This document shows positions 50,425 to 59,789 of a stretch of 64,000 nucleotides of DNA, in pieces. This stretch comes from Candidatus Methylomirabilota bacterium (GTDB lineage Bacteria > Methylomirabilota > Methylomirabilia > Methylomirabilales > Methylomirabilaceae): the NCBI GenBank assembly GCA_003104975.1, contig PQAM01000004.1, forward strand, positions 168,015-232,014, read 5' to 3'. The notes under the pieces are model-generated. The model saw nothing but the letters and a program-made list of their open reading frames with translations, did no database searches and had not been told where the DNA came from. The position numbers and the translations under genes are program-made. The number at the start of each line of letters is the position of its first letter. Position 1 is the stretch's first letter.

Positions 50425-50904
50425 CTATTTGCGGGCCGCACCTGCGGGCTTGGTCGGCTCTGCTGACGCTTTACCTGCGGACTTGGTCGGGGCTGCCGGC
50501 GCCTTGGCTGCCGGCTTGGCCGGCTCTGGCGCGCTGTAAAAACCTTTAACGAAGGCCACCAGCTCCTTCAGCTCCGGGTCGGACATCTTCAGTCCATACG
50601 CGGGCATGCCCGTCGGGCCACCCGCCTTCAGTACCTGCAACAGGGCATCATCGGATCGTTTCTGCATATAGGCCGCATCGGTGAAGTTCGGCGTCTTCAT
50701 CCAAAACATCGGCTTTGTCCGCCAGCCATCACCTTTACCGCTTGCACCGTGGCATGCGACACATTTCTCCTCCCAGGTCGCCCGAGCGCTGGACACCGCA
50801 CCCTCGTTCCCCGCGCTGAAGGCGGGCGAGACCCCTACAACGAGCAACAGCAGAACCGCTAATAGCCAGTGGTAACGGAATTGGAACAGGACATCAGTAC
50901 GCAA
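50425..50904 (-). CDS. Exported c-type cytochrome (monohaem)
   Basis: 159 residues. A signal peptide (about 1-31, ends AFSA) precedes CVACHGASGKGDG, a haem-binding CXXCH; the axial Met is probably in GMPAYGLKM (near 100). Class I fold. After the domain a low-complexity Pro/Ala/Lys tail (repeats of KPA-AP-TKSAGKAS) extends to the C-terminus and may tether the protein to membrane or wall partners. It would carry electrons in the periplasm. It follows hemL by 55 nt, so haem synthesis and a haem protein are co-located. Confidence 0.88.
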   Translation of the reverse strand: MRTDVLFQFRYHWLLAVLLLLVVGVSPAFSAGNEGAVSSARATWEEKCVACHGASGKGDGWRTKPMFWMKTPNFTDAAYMQKRSDDALLQVLKAGGPTGMPAYGLKMSDPELKELVAFVKGFYSAPEPAKPAAKAPAAPTKSAGKASAEPTKPAGAARK

Positions 50905-50959
50905 CTCAACAGCCCTCCTTTAATGTGAGTGAAGAACGAATAACTCTGGTGATCAGACG

Positions 50960-52279
50960 TTAACGACCCCGAAGTGCAGCCAAGGCATCCCGTGCCGCCA
51001 GCAGGGTCGTCTCGACATCGGTGACGGCATGCGCATCGGACAGAAAGGCCGCCTCAAATTGCGACGGCGGCAGATAGACCCCCCGCTCAAGCATGGCCCA
51101 AAAGAACGCGGCATATCGATCGGTATCCGCACCCTTGGCCGTCGCATAATCGACGACAGGCCGGTCGACAAAGAAGGGGGTACACATCGAACCCACCCGT
51201 TGACACTGAAGCGCGATCCCCCCTTGTGCTGCCAGCTCTTGCAGTCCCGACTCCAGTTGGTTGCCTCTTGCCTCAAGCCGCTCGTAGAATCCGGGCTCGT
51301 CGAGCAGGCGAAGGGTCTCGATACCGGCCCGCATTGCCAGGGGGTTACCGGACAGGGTCCCGGCCTGATATACGGCCCCCAGCGGCGCGACCTGCTCCAT
51401 GATGCTGCGCGGACCGCCGTAGGCACCCACCGGCAGACCGCCACCGATAATCTTGCCGAGACAGGTCAAATCCGGCTGTATGCCGTAGCGCGCCTGGGCG
51501 CCCCCTTTGCCCAACCGGAATCCGGTCATCACCTCGTCAAAGATCAGCAGCGAGCCGGACGCAGCGGTGATCTCCCGTAACGCTGTCAGAAATCCCGGCC
51601 GCGGCGGGACAACCCCCATATTGCCGACGACAGGCTCAACAATGACGCAGGCAATCTCTCGGCCCGCCGACTCGAACGCCGACCGGACGGCGTCAACATC
51701 ATTATACGGCAGCGTCATCGTCAGATGGGCAAGGTCCGACGGAACGCCGAGGCTGTCCGGCACACCGAAGGTCATGGCGCCCGATCCGGCCTTGACCAGC
51801 AGACTGTCGGCGTGGCCGTGGTAGCACCCCTCGAACTTGACGATCCGGTTGCGTTTTGTCGCCCCGCGGGCCAGTCGGATGGCGCTCATCGTCGCCTCGG
51901 TTCCGGAGTTCACAAACCGAACCAGCTCGATGGAGGGGATCGCCTCGACCACCATGCGGGCCAGCGTGGTCTCCCAGACTGTCGGCGCGCCGTAGCTCAC
52001 GCCCTGGGCTGCCGCTTCCTGGATCGCCTTGACGACGGCAGGGTGGGCATGGCCGACAATCATCGGCCCCCAGGAGCCGACGTAGTCGATATAGCTGGAG
52101 CCATCAACGTCATACAGGCGACAACCCTGGGCCCGCTCGACCACCACCGGGTTCCCGCCTACCGCTCGGAACGCCCGAACAGGGCTGTTGACCCCTCCAG
52201 GCAGCAGGCGCGCCGCCTCTTCAAAGTACGCCCTCGAACGTGGGCCGGTCTGCATGCGAGCGATCGATGGGCCGATCAC
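50960..52279 (-). CDS. hemL: Glutamate-1-semialdehyde 2,1-aminomutase
   Basis: 439 residues from a GTG overlapping the hemB stop (GTGA) with GGAG upstream; the later ATG at 52255 lacks a ribosome site. [45 protein letters not shown] and the PLP lysine in [17 protein letters not shown] (near 270) are diagnostic. It makes 5-aminolevulinate in the C5 pathway of tetrapyrrole synthesis. It directly follows hemB. Confidence 0.96.
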   Translation of the reverse strand: MIGPSIARMQTGPRSRAYFEEAARLLPGGVNSPVRAFRAVGGNPVVVERAQGCRLYDVDGSSYIDYVGSWGPMIVGHAHPAVVKAIQEAAAQGVSYGAPTVWETTLARMVVEAIPSIELVRFVNSGTEATMSAIRLARGATKRNRIVKFEGCYHGHADSLLVKAGSGAMTFGVPDSLGVPSDLAHLTMTLPYNDVDAVRSAFESAGREIACVIVEPVVGNMGVVPPRPGFLTALREITAASGSLLIFDEVMTGFRLGKGGAQARYGIQPDLTCLGKIIGGGLPVGAYGGPRSIMEQVAPLGAVYQAGTLSGNPLAMRAGIETLRLLDEPGFYERLEARGNQLESGLQELAAQGGIALQCQRVGSMCTPFFVDRPVVDYATAKGADTDRYAAFFWAMLERGVYLPPSQFEAAFLSDAHAVTDVETTLLAARDALAALRGR

Positions 52280-53259
52280 GCCTTGCTCTCCAACAAGCGC
52301 GCAGCCTCCTTGGCGGCATAGGTCAGGATCAGGTCGGCGCCGGCCCGCTTGATCGACGTCAGCGTCTCCAGCAACACCCGCTCTTCGTCGATCCACCCCA
52401 GTCGCCCGGCCGCCTTCAACATGGCGTACTCGCCGCTGACATGATAGGCCGCAACCGGCCCGCCGAACTCCTCCTTAACCCGCCAGAGGATATCCAGATA
52501 CGGCAAGGCCGGCTTGACCATCACAATGTCCGCCCCCTCCTCCAGGTCGAGTCCGACCTCTCGCAGCGCCTCATCGCTGTTCGCCGGATCCATCTGATAG
52601 GTGCGGCGATCACCAAATTGCGGCGCCGAGGCGGCCGCATCACGAAACGGCCCATAGAAGGCACTCGCATACTTGGCCGAATAGGCCATGATCGGCGTAT
52701 CCTCGAAACCCTCTTCATCCAGCGTCTCGCGGATGGCCGATACCCGGCCATCCATCATGTCCGACGGCGCCACGATGTCGGCCCCCGCCTCAGCATGGGA
52801 GAGCGCCGCCCTGGCCAGCAGTTCCAGGGTGGGATCGTTTTTGACCTGGCCCCGTTCGACCACCCCGCAGTGACCATGGCTGGTATATTCACAGAGACAG
52901 ACATCGGTGATCACCAGCAGATCCGAGACGGTGTCCTTGATTGCCCGTACGGCCTGTTGAACGATCCCATCCTCTGCGTAGGCCTCCGAGCCGACGGCAT
53001 CCTTCGCGGCCGGAATCCCGAACAGGATGATCCCGGGGATTCCCATCGCCGCCGTCTCTTTTGCCTCTTTGGCCAGCTCATCCACCGACAGTTGATAGCA
53101 GCCCGGCATGGGGCCGATCTCCTGGCGGACGCCGCGACCGTGAACGACGAAAAGCGGCTGGATCAGGTCGTCAAGATGCAGGTGGGTTTCCCGTACCAGC
53201 CGGCGAAGGGTCTCATTCTGACGCAGGCGGCGTGGCCGAAATACCGGGTAGTACATCAT
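52276..53259 (-). CDS. hemB: Delta-aminolevulinic acid dehydratase (porphobilinogen synthase)
   Basis: 327 residues. The metal-site cysteines are in [14 protein letters not shown] (about 117-130); the two Schiff-base lysines are in [16 protein letters not shown] (about 198) and [12 protein letters not shown] (about 250). The N-terminus [18 protein letters not shown] is typical. It condenses two 5-aminolevulinates to porphobilinogen. The Cys-rich metal site indicates the zinc-type enzyme. It is translationally coupled to hemL. Confidence 0.97.
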   Translation of the reverse strand: MMYYPVFRPRRLRQNETLRRLVRETHLHLDDLIQPLFVVHGRGVRQEIGPMPGCYQLSVDELAKEAKETAAMGIPGIILFGIPAAKDAVGSEAYAEDGIVQQAVRAIKDTVSDLLVITDVCLCEYTSHGHCGVVERGQVKNDPTLELLARAALSHAEAGADIVAPSDMMDGRVSAIRETLDEEGFEDTPIMAYSAKYASAFYGPFRDAAASAPQFGDRRTYQMDPANSDEALREVGLDLEEGADIVMVKPALPYLDILWRVKEEFGGPVAAYHVSGEYAMLKAAGRLGWIDEERVLLETLTSIKRAGADLILTYAAKEAARLLESKA

Positions 53260-53320
53260 TCCTCCTCGAAAGGGCTGGTCGCACCAGTGCAGTGTATCGG
53301 AAATCGCTTAACCCTTAATC

Positions 53321-53452
53321 CCGTTCGGGCTGAGCCCGTCGAAGCCCAGTTTATGCACCCTTCGACAAGCCTGTCCTGAGCATGCCAACCGTCTCCTTCG
53401 ACAGGCTCAGGACGAACGGTTGGCATGTCGAAGGGCTCAGGGCGAACGGAAC
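53321..53452. repeat. TTCGACAGGCTCAGGAC / GAACGG repeat cluster
   Basis: Several inverted copies of CTTCGACAGGCTCAGG and GAACGG within 130 bp between hemB and lptD. A related copy is at 58668-58750. The rest of 53260-53551 shows nothing recognisable. Confidence 0.75.
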
Positions 53453-53551
53453 GTGTCAAGAAACCTGGATACACTATCCTTTGCTGATACCAAGTATGCC
53501 CTCTCTCATGCCGGTCATTCTACCTGTCCCACCCGTCCCGGTCAACTGTCT

Positions 53552-55864
53552 TCAGCGCCGAAGATACCTGGCGCCCCGCTCCGGAGGCGGCGGGGCGCCA
53601 CCGGTCAGCAGATCGAAGAAGAATTCCACGCTGTCCTCCGAGCCGCCGACCCCCGACTCAAACGCGCGATTGCGACGATTAACAAAATGAATGCCCGCCA
53701 TCCAACAGCAGGTGGCGTAGGTGAGAACCACATTATTCTCCAGACTGGTACCCCGGCGGGGATCGTAGCGCCCGTAGTAGTTGATGGCGACGTTCTTGAT
53801 CGGCGTGAGCAACAACCGGCCGATGATGCCCGAGGTCTTTCGATCGCGAAACGGTCCCTCCTCCTGATCGGCCGTATCGCCGCCGCGGATAAAGGAGTGG
53901 GCCAACTCCAACCGTCCATACTCCGGGTAGGTGAGTCGAACGCCGGCCTCGATTGCATCAATCCGATTGCGCTCCGTATTGATTGCGGTCACCCCATAGA
54001 AGCCCAGATGCTGCAAGGGAGAGGCGCGGAGGTCGGCCACCAGGTTGGAGAACCGCCGCTCACGCACCCGCGAGAAACCCGTACGGCCGGCCGGCTCTCG
54101 GCTGGCCTCGCGGACCGCCTGATCGATCCGTTCCGGTGTCAGCGCATTCAAAAAGAGGTCGGAGAAGGTTCGCGTCTGGGGATTGAGGTTGACGCTCTGA
54201 CCGATCGAAAAGGAGACCAGTTCGTGGGTGCGGATGGCGCCGTCGGCCTCCTTGAACTTGGTCAGCAGGCGGTTGGTCAGGGAGTAGGTGATCCGGTTCT
54301 GCGGGCTGATGTAGTCGACGCTGTCGAACTGCGGGATCTTTCGCTGATTCCCGGCGGTCACGTACCAATAGCTGAGTCGCGGCTCGAGCAGATGAACCAG
54401 CCGATTGACCCGCGCCCCCGCCACATCGAAATTACGGAAGAATCGGGCCGTCAGCTCGTTTCGAGCCTCAAACAGCTCCCGGCTGGTCCCGCCCCCTCCA
54501 CCGCGGTGCTTCGTGTAGGCGGTCTCGCGAAAGCCGATCGACGGCGTCATGGCGGCAAAGGTCGCCAGCCGCCACGGCAGCAACAATCGTGGAAACAGAT
54601 CGGTCCGGCCGCTGTCCGGCGTCTCTTTCCGCTGTAGATAGGTCCCGGAGGCTCGTCCCTCCAGCAGGATGGGCGAGCCGAAGAGTCGCTGCGGAGAGGC
54701 AAAGAAGTTAACCTCAGGGGCGCGGCTCAGGCGACTGTCCCGGGTATCAGGATTCAGGGTACGGCTGTCGTCCAACCGAAGCTCAAGACCGTACTGCTGC
54801 CACATCTGGGTGAGAAAGACGCGCGCGTCAGTAAAGCTCGCCGTCCTCGTCTCCGGGGGGGAGTCGGCAAATGCCCGGCGGAATACCCGGTCGCTGACGT
54901 AGTTGATATCGGCCTTCAGGCTGAGCCGTGGGTCGAGTTGCTGATCGTGCCGGGCGGTCAGGGTCGCCCGCACCTCATTTCGCCTTTCACTCTCCCGATC
55001 CTTCATGATCCGACCGTCCACAAACCCGCTGGCTTCCGGCCCTAACACGTACCGATAGCTGGCCTGGCCTTCAGGGCCCCGCTTGCTCCTGTAGGCGCCG
55101 GTCAGGGTGAGATCCTGGGACTCATCGATGGCCCAGAAGAACGGCTGCTTAAACGTAAACCCTGACCGACCGCCGGTGCCGATGCTGGGAATCAGGAAAC
55201 CGGTGCGACGCGGCCCTACGGGGTACAGGATATACGGGGCGTACAGAGAGGGGATACCGCGAACCCAGAACGATGCCGACTTCGCCTCCAGGTACTCATC
55301 CACTTCGAGCAACGCCTCTTTGGCGTGGATCTCCCAATCGACGCCGCCCGGCTCGGGTTGACAGATACGGCAGGTCGTGAAACTGCCGTCAACCAGCCGA
55401 TACCGGCGGTCACCCTCCTTGTGGACCTCGATCCCTTGAAAGGTGGTGGCGGGCGGGATCGCGCCCCTGGCCTGATACATGACACCCGTATTGGTGCGAT
55501 AGTGGTATTCGAGACGATCGCCGTCCAGACGGCTTTTCCCATCGATGAGTTGCACCCTCCCCCTCGCCCGGATGACCTGTTGGGCCTCATCGGCCTCAAC
55601 CTCATCGGCATTGAGGATGCGATTCTCCATCAGGATGCGGACGTCACCCCTTGCAATGGTCAGCTTGTCGCGCTCGCGGCGCTCGATCTCGTTCGCCTCG
55701 ATCCGGACAGCCGATTTGAGCGTATCGATGGTATCGAGGAGGCCACGGGACCCTGACTCCTGGGCCGACCCTTCGGCTTGGCTCAGGGCAGGGGCCGCCG
55801 GCATGAGAAAAGGGGAGGCAAAGACGAAGAGCACTGACAACGTAGCTGCGAGGTAGCGTGGCAT
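53552..55864 (-). CDS. lptD: LPS-assembly protein LptD
   Basis: 770 residues. Signal peptide, then the N-terminal OstA-type jellyroll (VRIEANEIERRERDKLTIARGDVRI ... LNADEVEADE..., about 50-180), and a large C-terminal barrel domain with alternating strands (FWVRGIPSLYAPYILYPVGPRRTGFLIPSIG to VVLTYATCCWMAGIHF). It exports LPS to the outer surface together with LptE. The CRICQP and TCCW cysteines could form the usual interdomain disulphides. The signal-peptide end APALSQAEGSAQ is typical of translation through a TTCGACAGGCTCAGG-type repeat. Start 55864 chosen over 56032; a promoter lies just upstream. Confidence 0.93.
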   Translation of the reverse strand: MPRYLAATLSVLFVFASPFLMPAAPALSQAEGSAQESGSRGLLDTIDTLKSAVRIEANEIERRERDKLTIARGDVRILMENRILNADEVEADEAQQVIRARGRVQLIDGKSRLDGDRLEYHYRTNTGVMYQARGAIPPATTFQGIEVHKEGDRRYRLVDGSFTTCRICQPEPGGVDWEIHAKEALLEVDEYLEAKSASFWVRGIPSLYAPYILYPVGPRRTGFLIPSIGTGGRSGFTFKQPFFWAIDESQDLTLTGAYRSKRGPEGQASYRYVLGPEASGFVDGRIMKDRESERRNEVRATLTARHDQQLDPRLSLKADINYVSDRVFRRAFADSPPETRTASFTDARVFLTQMWQQYGLELRLDDSRTLNPDTRDSRLSRAPEVNFFASPQRLFGSPILLEGRASGTYLQRKETPDSGRTDLFPRLLLPWRLATFAAMTPSIGFRETAYTKHRGGGGGTSRELFEARNELTARFFRNFDVAGARVNRLVHLLEPRLSYWYVTAGNQRKIPQFDSVDYISPQNRITYSLTNRLLTKFKEADGAIRTHELVSFSIGQSVNLNPQTRTFSDLFLNALTPERIDQAVREASREPAGRTGFSRVRERRFSNLVADLRASPLQHLGFYGVTAINTERNRIDAIEAGVRLTYPEYGRLELAHSFIRGGDTADQEEGPFRDRKTSGIIGRLLLTPIKNVAINYYGRYDPRRGTSLENNVVLTYATCCWMAGIHFVNRRNRAFESGVGGSEDSVEFFFDLLTGGAPPPPERGARYLRR

Positions 55865-55925
55865 CGACAAAGACCTCGTGAGGGCGCCGAAAGACCTTAC
55901 CGATATCAATGCGCAATGCCTTTGC

Positions 55926-55954
55926 CTTATATCAGAGGACCGCACTGAAGGCAA
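55926..55954 (-). promoter_or_regulatory. Promoter for lptD
   Basis: TTGCCT, 17-nt spacer, TGATATAAG (extended -10) on the minus strand; leader about 55 nt. The remaining 55955-56180 shows no clear element. Confidence 0.5.
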
Positions 55955-56199
55955 GAGGTTTCGCAGACGCCGCATGGTTGCCTCCTGCCTGTAAGACAAC
56001 CACCGACAGCGGACAAGGGCAAAATCTGTCACAAGAATCGGACCGGTGCCGACATACGCTGCCGCCGTAAGGGGTTACCTTGTCTCCAGAGGGTTGACGA
56101 CCCCCCGGGACGCGTCAGGAGAGGAGGTGAAGATTGATAATGCAGCGCGAAGGGGGAAGACATGATGCGAGAGTAGCCAGGTAAATAAAAGGAGTAGAA

Positions 56200-58527
56200 A
56201 TGATCATGATAAGGATGAAAAGACATCGTTTCAGTACGTTCGTGGCGCTGGCGGTCTTGTTCGTATTCGCCGGCGCTGTTCCATCGGCGCACGCCGTCCT
56301 TGAACGGGTCGGCCCCATAAACAGCGCTCCGTCGGTGGGCAGCTACCCGGCGTGGTACCAGGACACGACCGGCCTCACGCTGGAGTTCTGCGACCCGAAG
56401 AACGCGGACGAGGTGGCCGGCGGCTGGTGCCTGCTGCTCCCCGCCGACGTTCCTGCCCCGCCTGAGGCGTTCCCGGCCAACTTCGCCGACGAGCACTTCT
56501 GGTTCGCGGCCGATGCGATCATCGCACCCCCTGGTAATCCTGGGTTACGAGCCATTCTGGTCCTGGCGCTGGAAGCGGCCTTTGCCGGAGCGGTCGAGCC
56601 GGGAGGCCAGATAGCCTTCTCGCGCATCCGGGTCAGGCTCGACCCGGTGCCCGTGAACGGGACCTACCGGTTCATCCATCCCTACGGCCAGGAGCTGATC
56701 GTCGGGGCCGCGGGTGACCGGATCTTTTTCACCGATGACGTGGGCCTCGCGCCGGGCAGCTTCACGGAGGCCATGACCGGACGCCTGGGTCCGTTCCTCC
56801 TGCCCTCGCTCACCCCGGGCGGCGCTGAACTGGCCGCCGTCACAGGCCCGGTTCCTCCAGGCTTGCTCTACATCGCCGATCCCGGCCGCCTCGGGCCGGT
56901 CACCGGCAGCACGTTGCCTGACTTCGTTGCATGTCCCTCCAGCGCGCCCTGTGATCTGGCAACGGGCGGGGTGTTGAAAAATCACAATATCTACCGGATC
57001 GAAGGTCCGGTCGGCTCGAACCTTAGCGGCTCGGGGGCCGATTTCATCGAGACCACCGACTTTGCCCTGATGGGCCGGATCTTCCAGGGGACGATTGCCG
57101 GTCGCGCCGTTGTAGACCGGGCAAGTTACGCCCGCTCCGCCGCCACCGGCAACAAGGTGGATGTCTACGCCACCGGCAGCTCGACCCTCCCGGGGCGGTT
57201 GCCCGGAACTCCGCCCGGGGCCCCGTCCTTCCCGACACTCGCGTACTTTGACACGACCTGCACCCCCACCCTGGATGTGAACGGCAACTCCGGACCGCCC
57301 TTCAGCGCGCCGGTGGGCGGCGTCGCCAATTCGATGAGTCGCAGCGGCAGTCACTACTTCGCCCAAAGTCTACCTCCGACCCTCCCGGCAGAGATCTGCT
57401 TCCAGGTGAGCATGGACCTCCAGCCGCCGACCTTCACCCCGGTGGCGCTTGGGGACCAGGTCTTCATCACCGAGGCGCTCTATGATGTGACGAACCAGAG
57501 CCTGTCGGTCAGGGCGAGCTCCAGCGATCAGGTCGTCGCGCAAACCTTGACCGTGGATGGTCTCGGCGTCATCGATCCCGCGAGCGGCCAGCTCCTGGCC
57601 ACTCTGGTGGCCGCGCCTCCGGAAAAGGTGACGGTGTTGTCGTCTGCCCGCGGCATGAACCAGCTCCAGGTAAGCACGGGCGCCACTGCGCCAAACAATC
57701 CGCCCGTGGCCGTCAACGATAGCTTTGCGGCGACGGCGAACATCGCGGCGACGCTCCCCGTCCTGGCCAACGACACCGACCCGGATGGGAATCCCCTCGC
57801 CGTGGCCAATCTGTCGGCGGTGACGCCTGCAGGGGCGACCGCGACGGTCGTAGGCACTGCCGTCAGCTTTACCGCGACGGCGGCCGGGAGCTACAGCTTC
57901 ACCTACCAGGCGCAGGATACCTTTGGGGCGCTGTCCAACACCGCCACGGTCACAGTGACGGTGACCGCGCCGGCCAACAATCCGCCCGTGGCCGTCAACG
58001 ATAGCTTTGCGGCGACGGCGAACATCGCGGCGACGCTCTCCGTCCTGGCCAACGACACCGACCCGGATGGGAATCCCCTCGCCGTGGCCAATCTGTCGGC
58101 GGTGACGCCTGCCGGCCTCGCGACCGCGACGGTCTCGGGCAATACGGTGAGCTTTACCTCGATTGCGGAGGGGAGCTACAGCTTCACCTACCAGGCGCGG
58201 GATACCGCTGGGGCGCTGTCCAACACCGCCACAGTAACGGTCACGGTCAACCCGACGGTGGCGGAGACGCTCAGCATCAACAGGGCCCTGTATATTTCGA
58301 ATACACGGTACCGCGTAGAAGGCCAAATCCTCCCGTTCCTGGGCCAGACGATCAGGCTTCAGGTCCTCAGCGGCGCCACCGTGGTCCGCACCGACACGAT
58401 CATCCCACGTGCCGACGGTAAATGGCTGATCGACCGGCTGGGCGTGGCGCTGCCCGCCGGACCTCTGACGGTCAGGGCCATCTCGTCGAACGGCACCGTG
58501 GCGACGGCAACGCTGATCAGGCAGTAG
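56200..58527 (+). CDS. Secreted protein with two near-identical cadherin/Big-type repeats
   Basis: 775 residues, ATG preceded by AAGGAG. Signal peptide to about residue 31 (SAHA). Residues 32-490 form an unrecognised region with a few Cys (FCDPKNADEVAGGWC, CPSSAPC, DTTCTP). Then two 94-residue modules (about 499-592 and 593-686), each beginning NNPPVAVNDSFAATANIAATL and including LANDTDPDGNPLAVANLS, a known extracellular Ig/cadherin-like pattern with DTDPDGN calcium-type ligands. The C-terminus is another beta domain (about 690-775). Probably cell-surface or extracellular; no sortase or autotransporter signal is seen. It is followed by strong hairpins. Confidence 0.75.
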   Translation: MIMIRMKRHRFSTFVALAVLFVFAGAVPSAHAVLERVGPINSAPSVGSYPAWYQDTTGLTLEFCDPKNADEVAGGWCLLLPADVPAPPEAFPANFADEHFWFAADAIIAPPGNPGLRAILVLALEAAFAGAVEPGGQIAFSRIRVRLDPVPVNGTYRFIHPYGQELIVGAAGDRIFFTDDVGLAPGSFTEAMTGRLGPFLLPSLTPGGAELAAVTGPVPPGLLYIADPGRLGPVTGSTLPDFVACPSSAPCDLATGGVLKNHNIYRIEGPVGSNLSGSGADFIETTDFALMGRIFQGTIAGRAVVDRASYARSAATGNKVDVYATGSSTLPGRLPGTPPGAPSFPTLAYFDTTCTPTLDVNGNSGPPFSAPVGGVANSMSRSGSHYFAQSLPPTLPAEICFQVSMDLQPPTFTPVALGDQVFITEALYDVTNQSLSVRASSSDQVVAQTLTVDGLGVIDPASGQLLATLVAAPPEKVTVLSSARGMNQLQVSTGATAPNNPPVAVNDSFAATANIAATLPVLANDTDPDGNPLAVANLSAVTPAGATATVVGTAVSFTATAAGSYSFTYQAQDTFGALSNTATVTVTVTAPANNPPVAVNDSFAATANIAATLSVLANDTDPDGNPLAVANLSAVTPAGLATATVSGNTVSFTSIAEGSYSFTYQARDTAGALSNTATVTVTVNPTVAETLSINRALYISNTRYRVEGQILPFLGQTIRLQVLSGATVVRTDTIIPRADGKWLIDRLGVALPAGPLTVRAISSNGTVATATLIRQ
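57694..58257 (+). repeat. Two tandem 282-bp repeats within the secreted protein gene
   Basis: Units 57694-57975 and 57976-58257; the first about 140 nt are almost identical at DNA level, then they diverge. In frame (94 codons each), suggesting recent duplication or gene conversion. Confidence 0.85.
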
Positions 58528-58550
58528 CCGGCACCTCGCAGTCAGTCGTT

Positions 58551-58582
58551 CCCGGGAGCCGGTAAGATCGCCGGCTCCCGGG
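58551..58582 (+). terminator. 12-bp perfect hairpin after the secreted protein gene
   Basis: CCCGGGAGCCGG and CCGGCTCCCGGG with an 8-nt loop, 24 nt after the stop; no T-run, so possibly Rho-dependent end or mRNA 3' stabiliser. Confidence 0.5.
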
Positions 58583-58586
58583 TCAC

Positions 58587-58635
58587 CCGGCCGGCGGAGA
58601 AGCCCGGTAGTTTCTGCGCTCCGCCGGCCGGTTTT
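58587..58635 (+). terminator. 13-bp hairpin with short T-run
   Basis: CCGGCCGGCGGAG and CTCCGCCGGCCGG, 19-nt loop, followed by TTTT. Directly after the first hairpin; together they probably end the transcript. Confidence 0.6.
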
Positions 58636-58667
58636 CCAGATAGTGTCCCACAAATACCTTGATCATC

Positions 58668-58750
58668 CGTTCGTGGTGAGCCTGTCGAACCATGAACGGA
58701 ACCCATTGCAATACGTCACCCTTCGACAGGCTCAGAGTGAATGGAACGGG
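58668..58750. repeat. TTCGACAGGCTCAG-type repeat, second site
   Basis: CCGTTCGTGGTGAGCCTGTCGAA and TTCGACAGGCTCAGAGTGAA form an imperfect palindrome; related to 53321-53452. Confidence 0.7.
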
Positions 58751-58790
58751 TAAACGAAATGACGAATCAGCGCACGAAGGAGGTAAGCAG

Positions 58791-59438
58791 ATGAGGTCGA
58801 AACAGATGTTGAAGACGGTATTGATGCTGGTCGTGCTGGGGCTGGGCGGATTCGCACTCCCCGACTGGGTCGCAGCACATGGAGGGCATGACAATGACGG
58901 CGAGATCAAGGGGGTAGCGGCCGGCCTGCCCGATGGGGGCATTAGCGTGCCCCTCGCAGTGGACGCGGACCCGGTAGAGTTTCAGGTCACCTTCGGCAGC
59001 CCGTCGATCGCGTTTCCGGTGATCCTCACCTCGGCCACCCTGGTGGAGATCGACGAAGGCCTCCTTTCCGCGACGCTGAGCAATGGCGATGCGGTAGAGG
59101 TCAAGGGCTCGATCAACCCCGACGGAAAACTCCTGCTGGATGAGCTCAAGCTGGAGGACTTCCTCGAAGTCGAAATCGATGCGTTCATTACAAGCATCCC
59201 TGGGGGTACCCTGGCACTTCCCTTGGCCCCTGGGTCTCCGGCCGTCTCCGTTCAGTTCGCTCTCGTCGTCTCTGGTACGACCTTTTCCATGACCATCACA
59301 CCGGAGACTCAGGTCAAGGAGGGCCCCTTCCTGCTGACCGAAGGGGCCAGGGTGGAGTTCGATGCACTCTTGCGGAATGGCGAGTTGCAGGTGCATAAGA
59401 TTGAGTTGGAGGACGAGGAGGAATTCGAGCACGATTAA
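58791..59438 (+). CDS. DUF5666-like exported protein
   Basis: 215 residues from ATG preceded by AAGGAGG; the longer frame upstream is translated repeat. Signal peptide to about residue 29 (VAAHGGHDNDG follows). Then two or three beta-rich modules with the pattern EIKG-VAG...FPVILTSATLVEIDEG--S-TLSNGDAVEVKGSINPDGKLLLDELKLED, as in DUF5666 beta-barrel domains. The acidic C-terminus (ELEDEEEFEHD) and the His-rich N-terminus might bind metals. Function unknown; periplasmic or secreted. Confidence 0.75.
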   Translation: MRSKQMLKTVLMLVVLGLGGFALPDWVAAHGGHDNDGEIKGVAAGLPDGGISVPLAVDADPVEFQVTFGSPSIAFPVILTSATLVEIDEGLLSATLSNGDAVEVKGSINPDGKLLLDELKLEDFLEVEIDAFITSIPGGTLALPLAPGSPAVSVQFALVVSGTTFSMTITPETQVKEGPFLLTEGARVEFDALLRNGELQVHKIELEDEEEFEHD

Positions 59439-59466
59439 GCGTCGTTGACGTCTCGCAGCAAGCAGA

Positions 59467-59510
59467 GAACGGCTGGGGTTCGCAGGTCCGCCCCAGCCGT
59501 TCCTGTTTCT
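59467..59510 (+). terminator. 12-bp hairpin terminator after the DUF5666-like gene
   Basis: GAACGGCTGGGG and CCCCAGCCGTTC with a 12-nt loop, followed by CTGTTTCTG. Weak T-run. Confidence 0.55.
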
Positions 59511-59652
59511 GAAGTGTGCAGTTTTTTCCTGTCGTTATTGCCCGGTCCAGCCCCACACCAGCTCCCGTGGCGCTGATGCTCACCAACTGCTCCTACCGCC
59601 AATACCGCGACACCTGTATGGCGATCGACGATTCGAGAGGCCGCAATCGCAA

Positions 59653-59681
59653 TTGACAATCGTCGGATTCGTGCCTACACT
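59653..59681 (+). promoter_or_regulatory. Sigma70 promoter for the two-component genes
   Basis: TTGACA, 17-nt spacer, TACACT; about 105 nt before the kinase start. Rest of the 59511-59789 gap is unremarkable. Confidence 0.6.
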
Positions 59682-59789
59682 AATGGCCGTACGGGAGTCG
59701 GTTGCAGAAGGCACGTCTGAGTTGCGACCTCAATCGGCTGCGATGACCGGCGAGACGACGTCGTCTCCACAAGCAAAACCGACAAGGCT

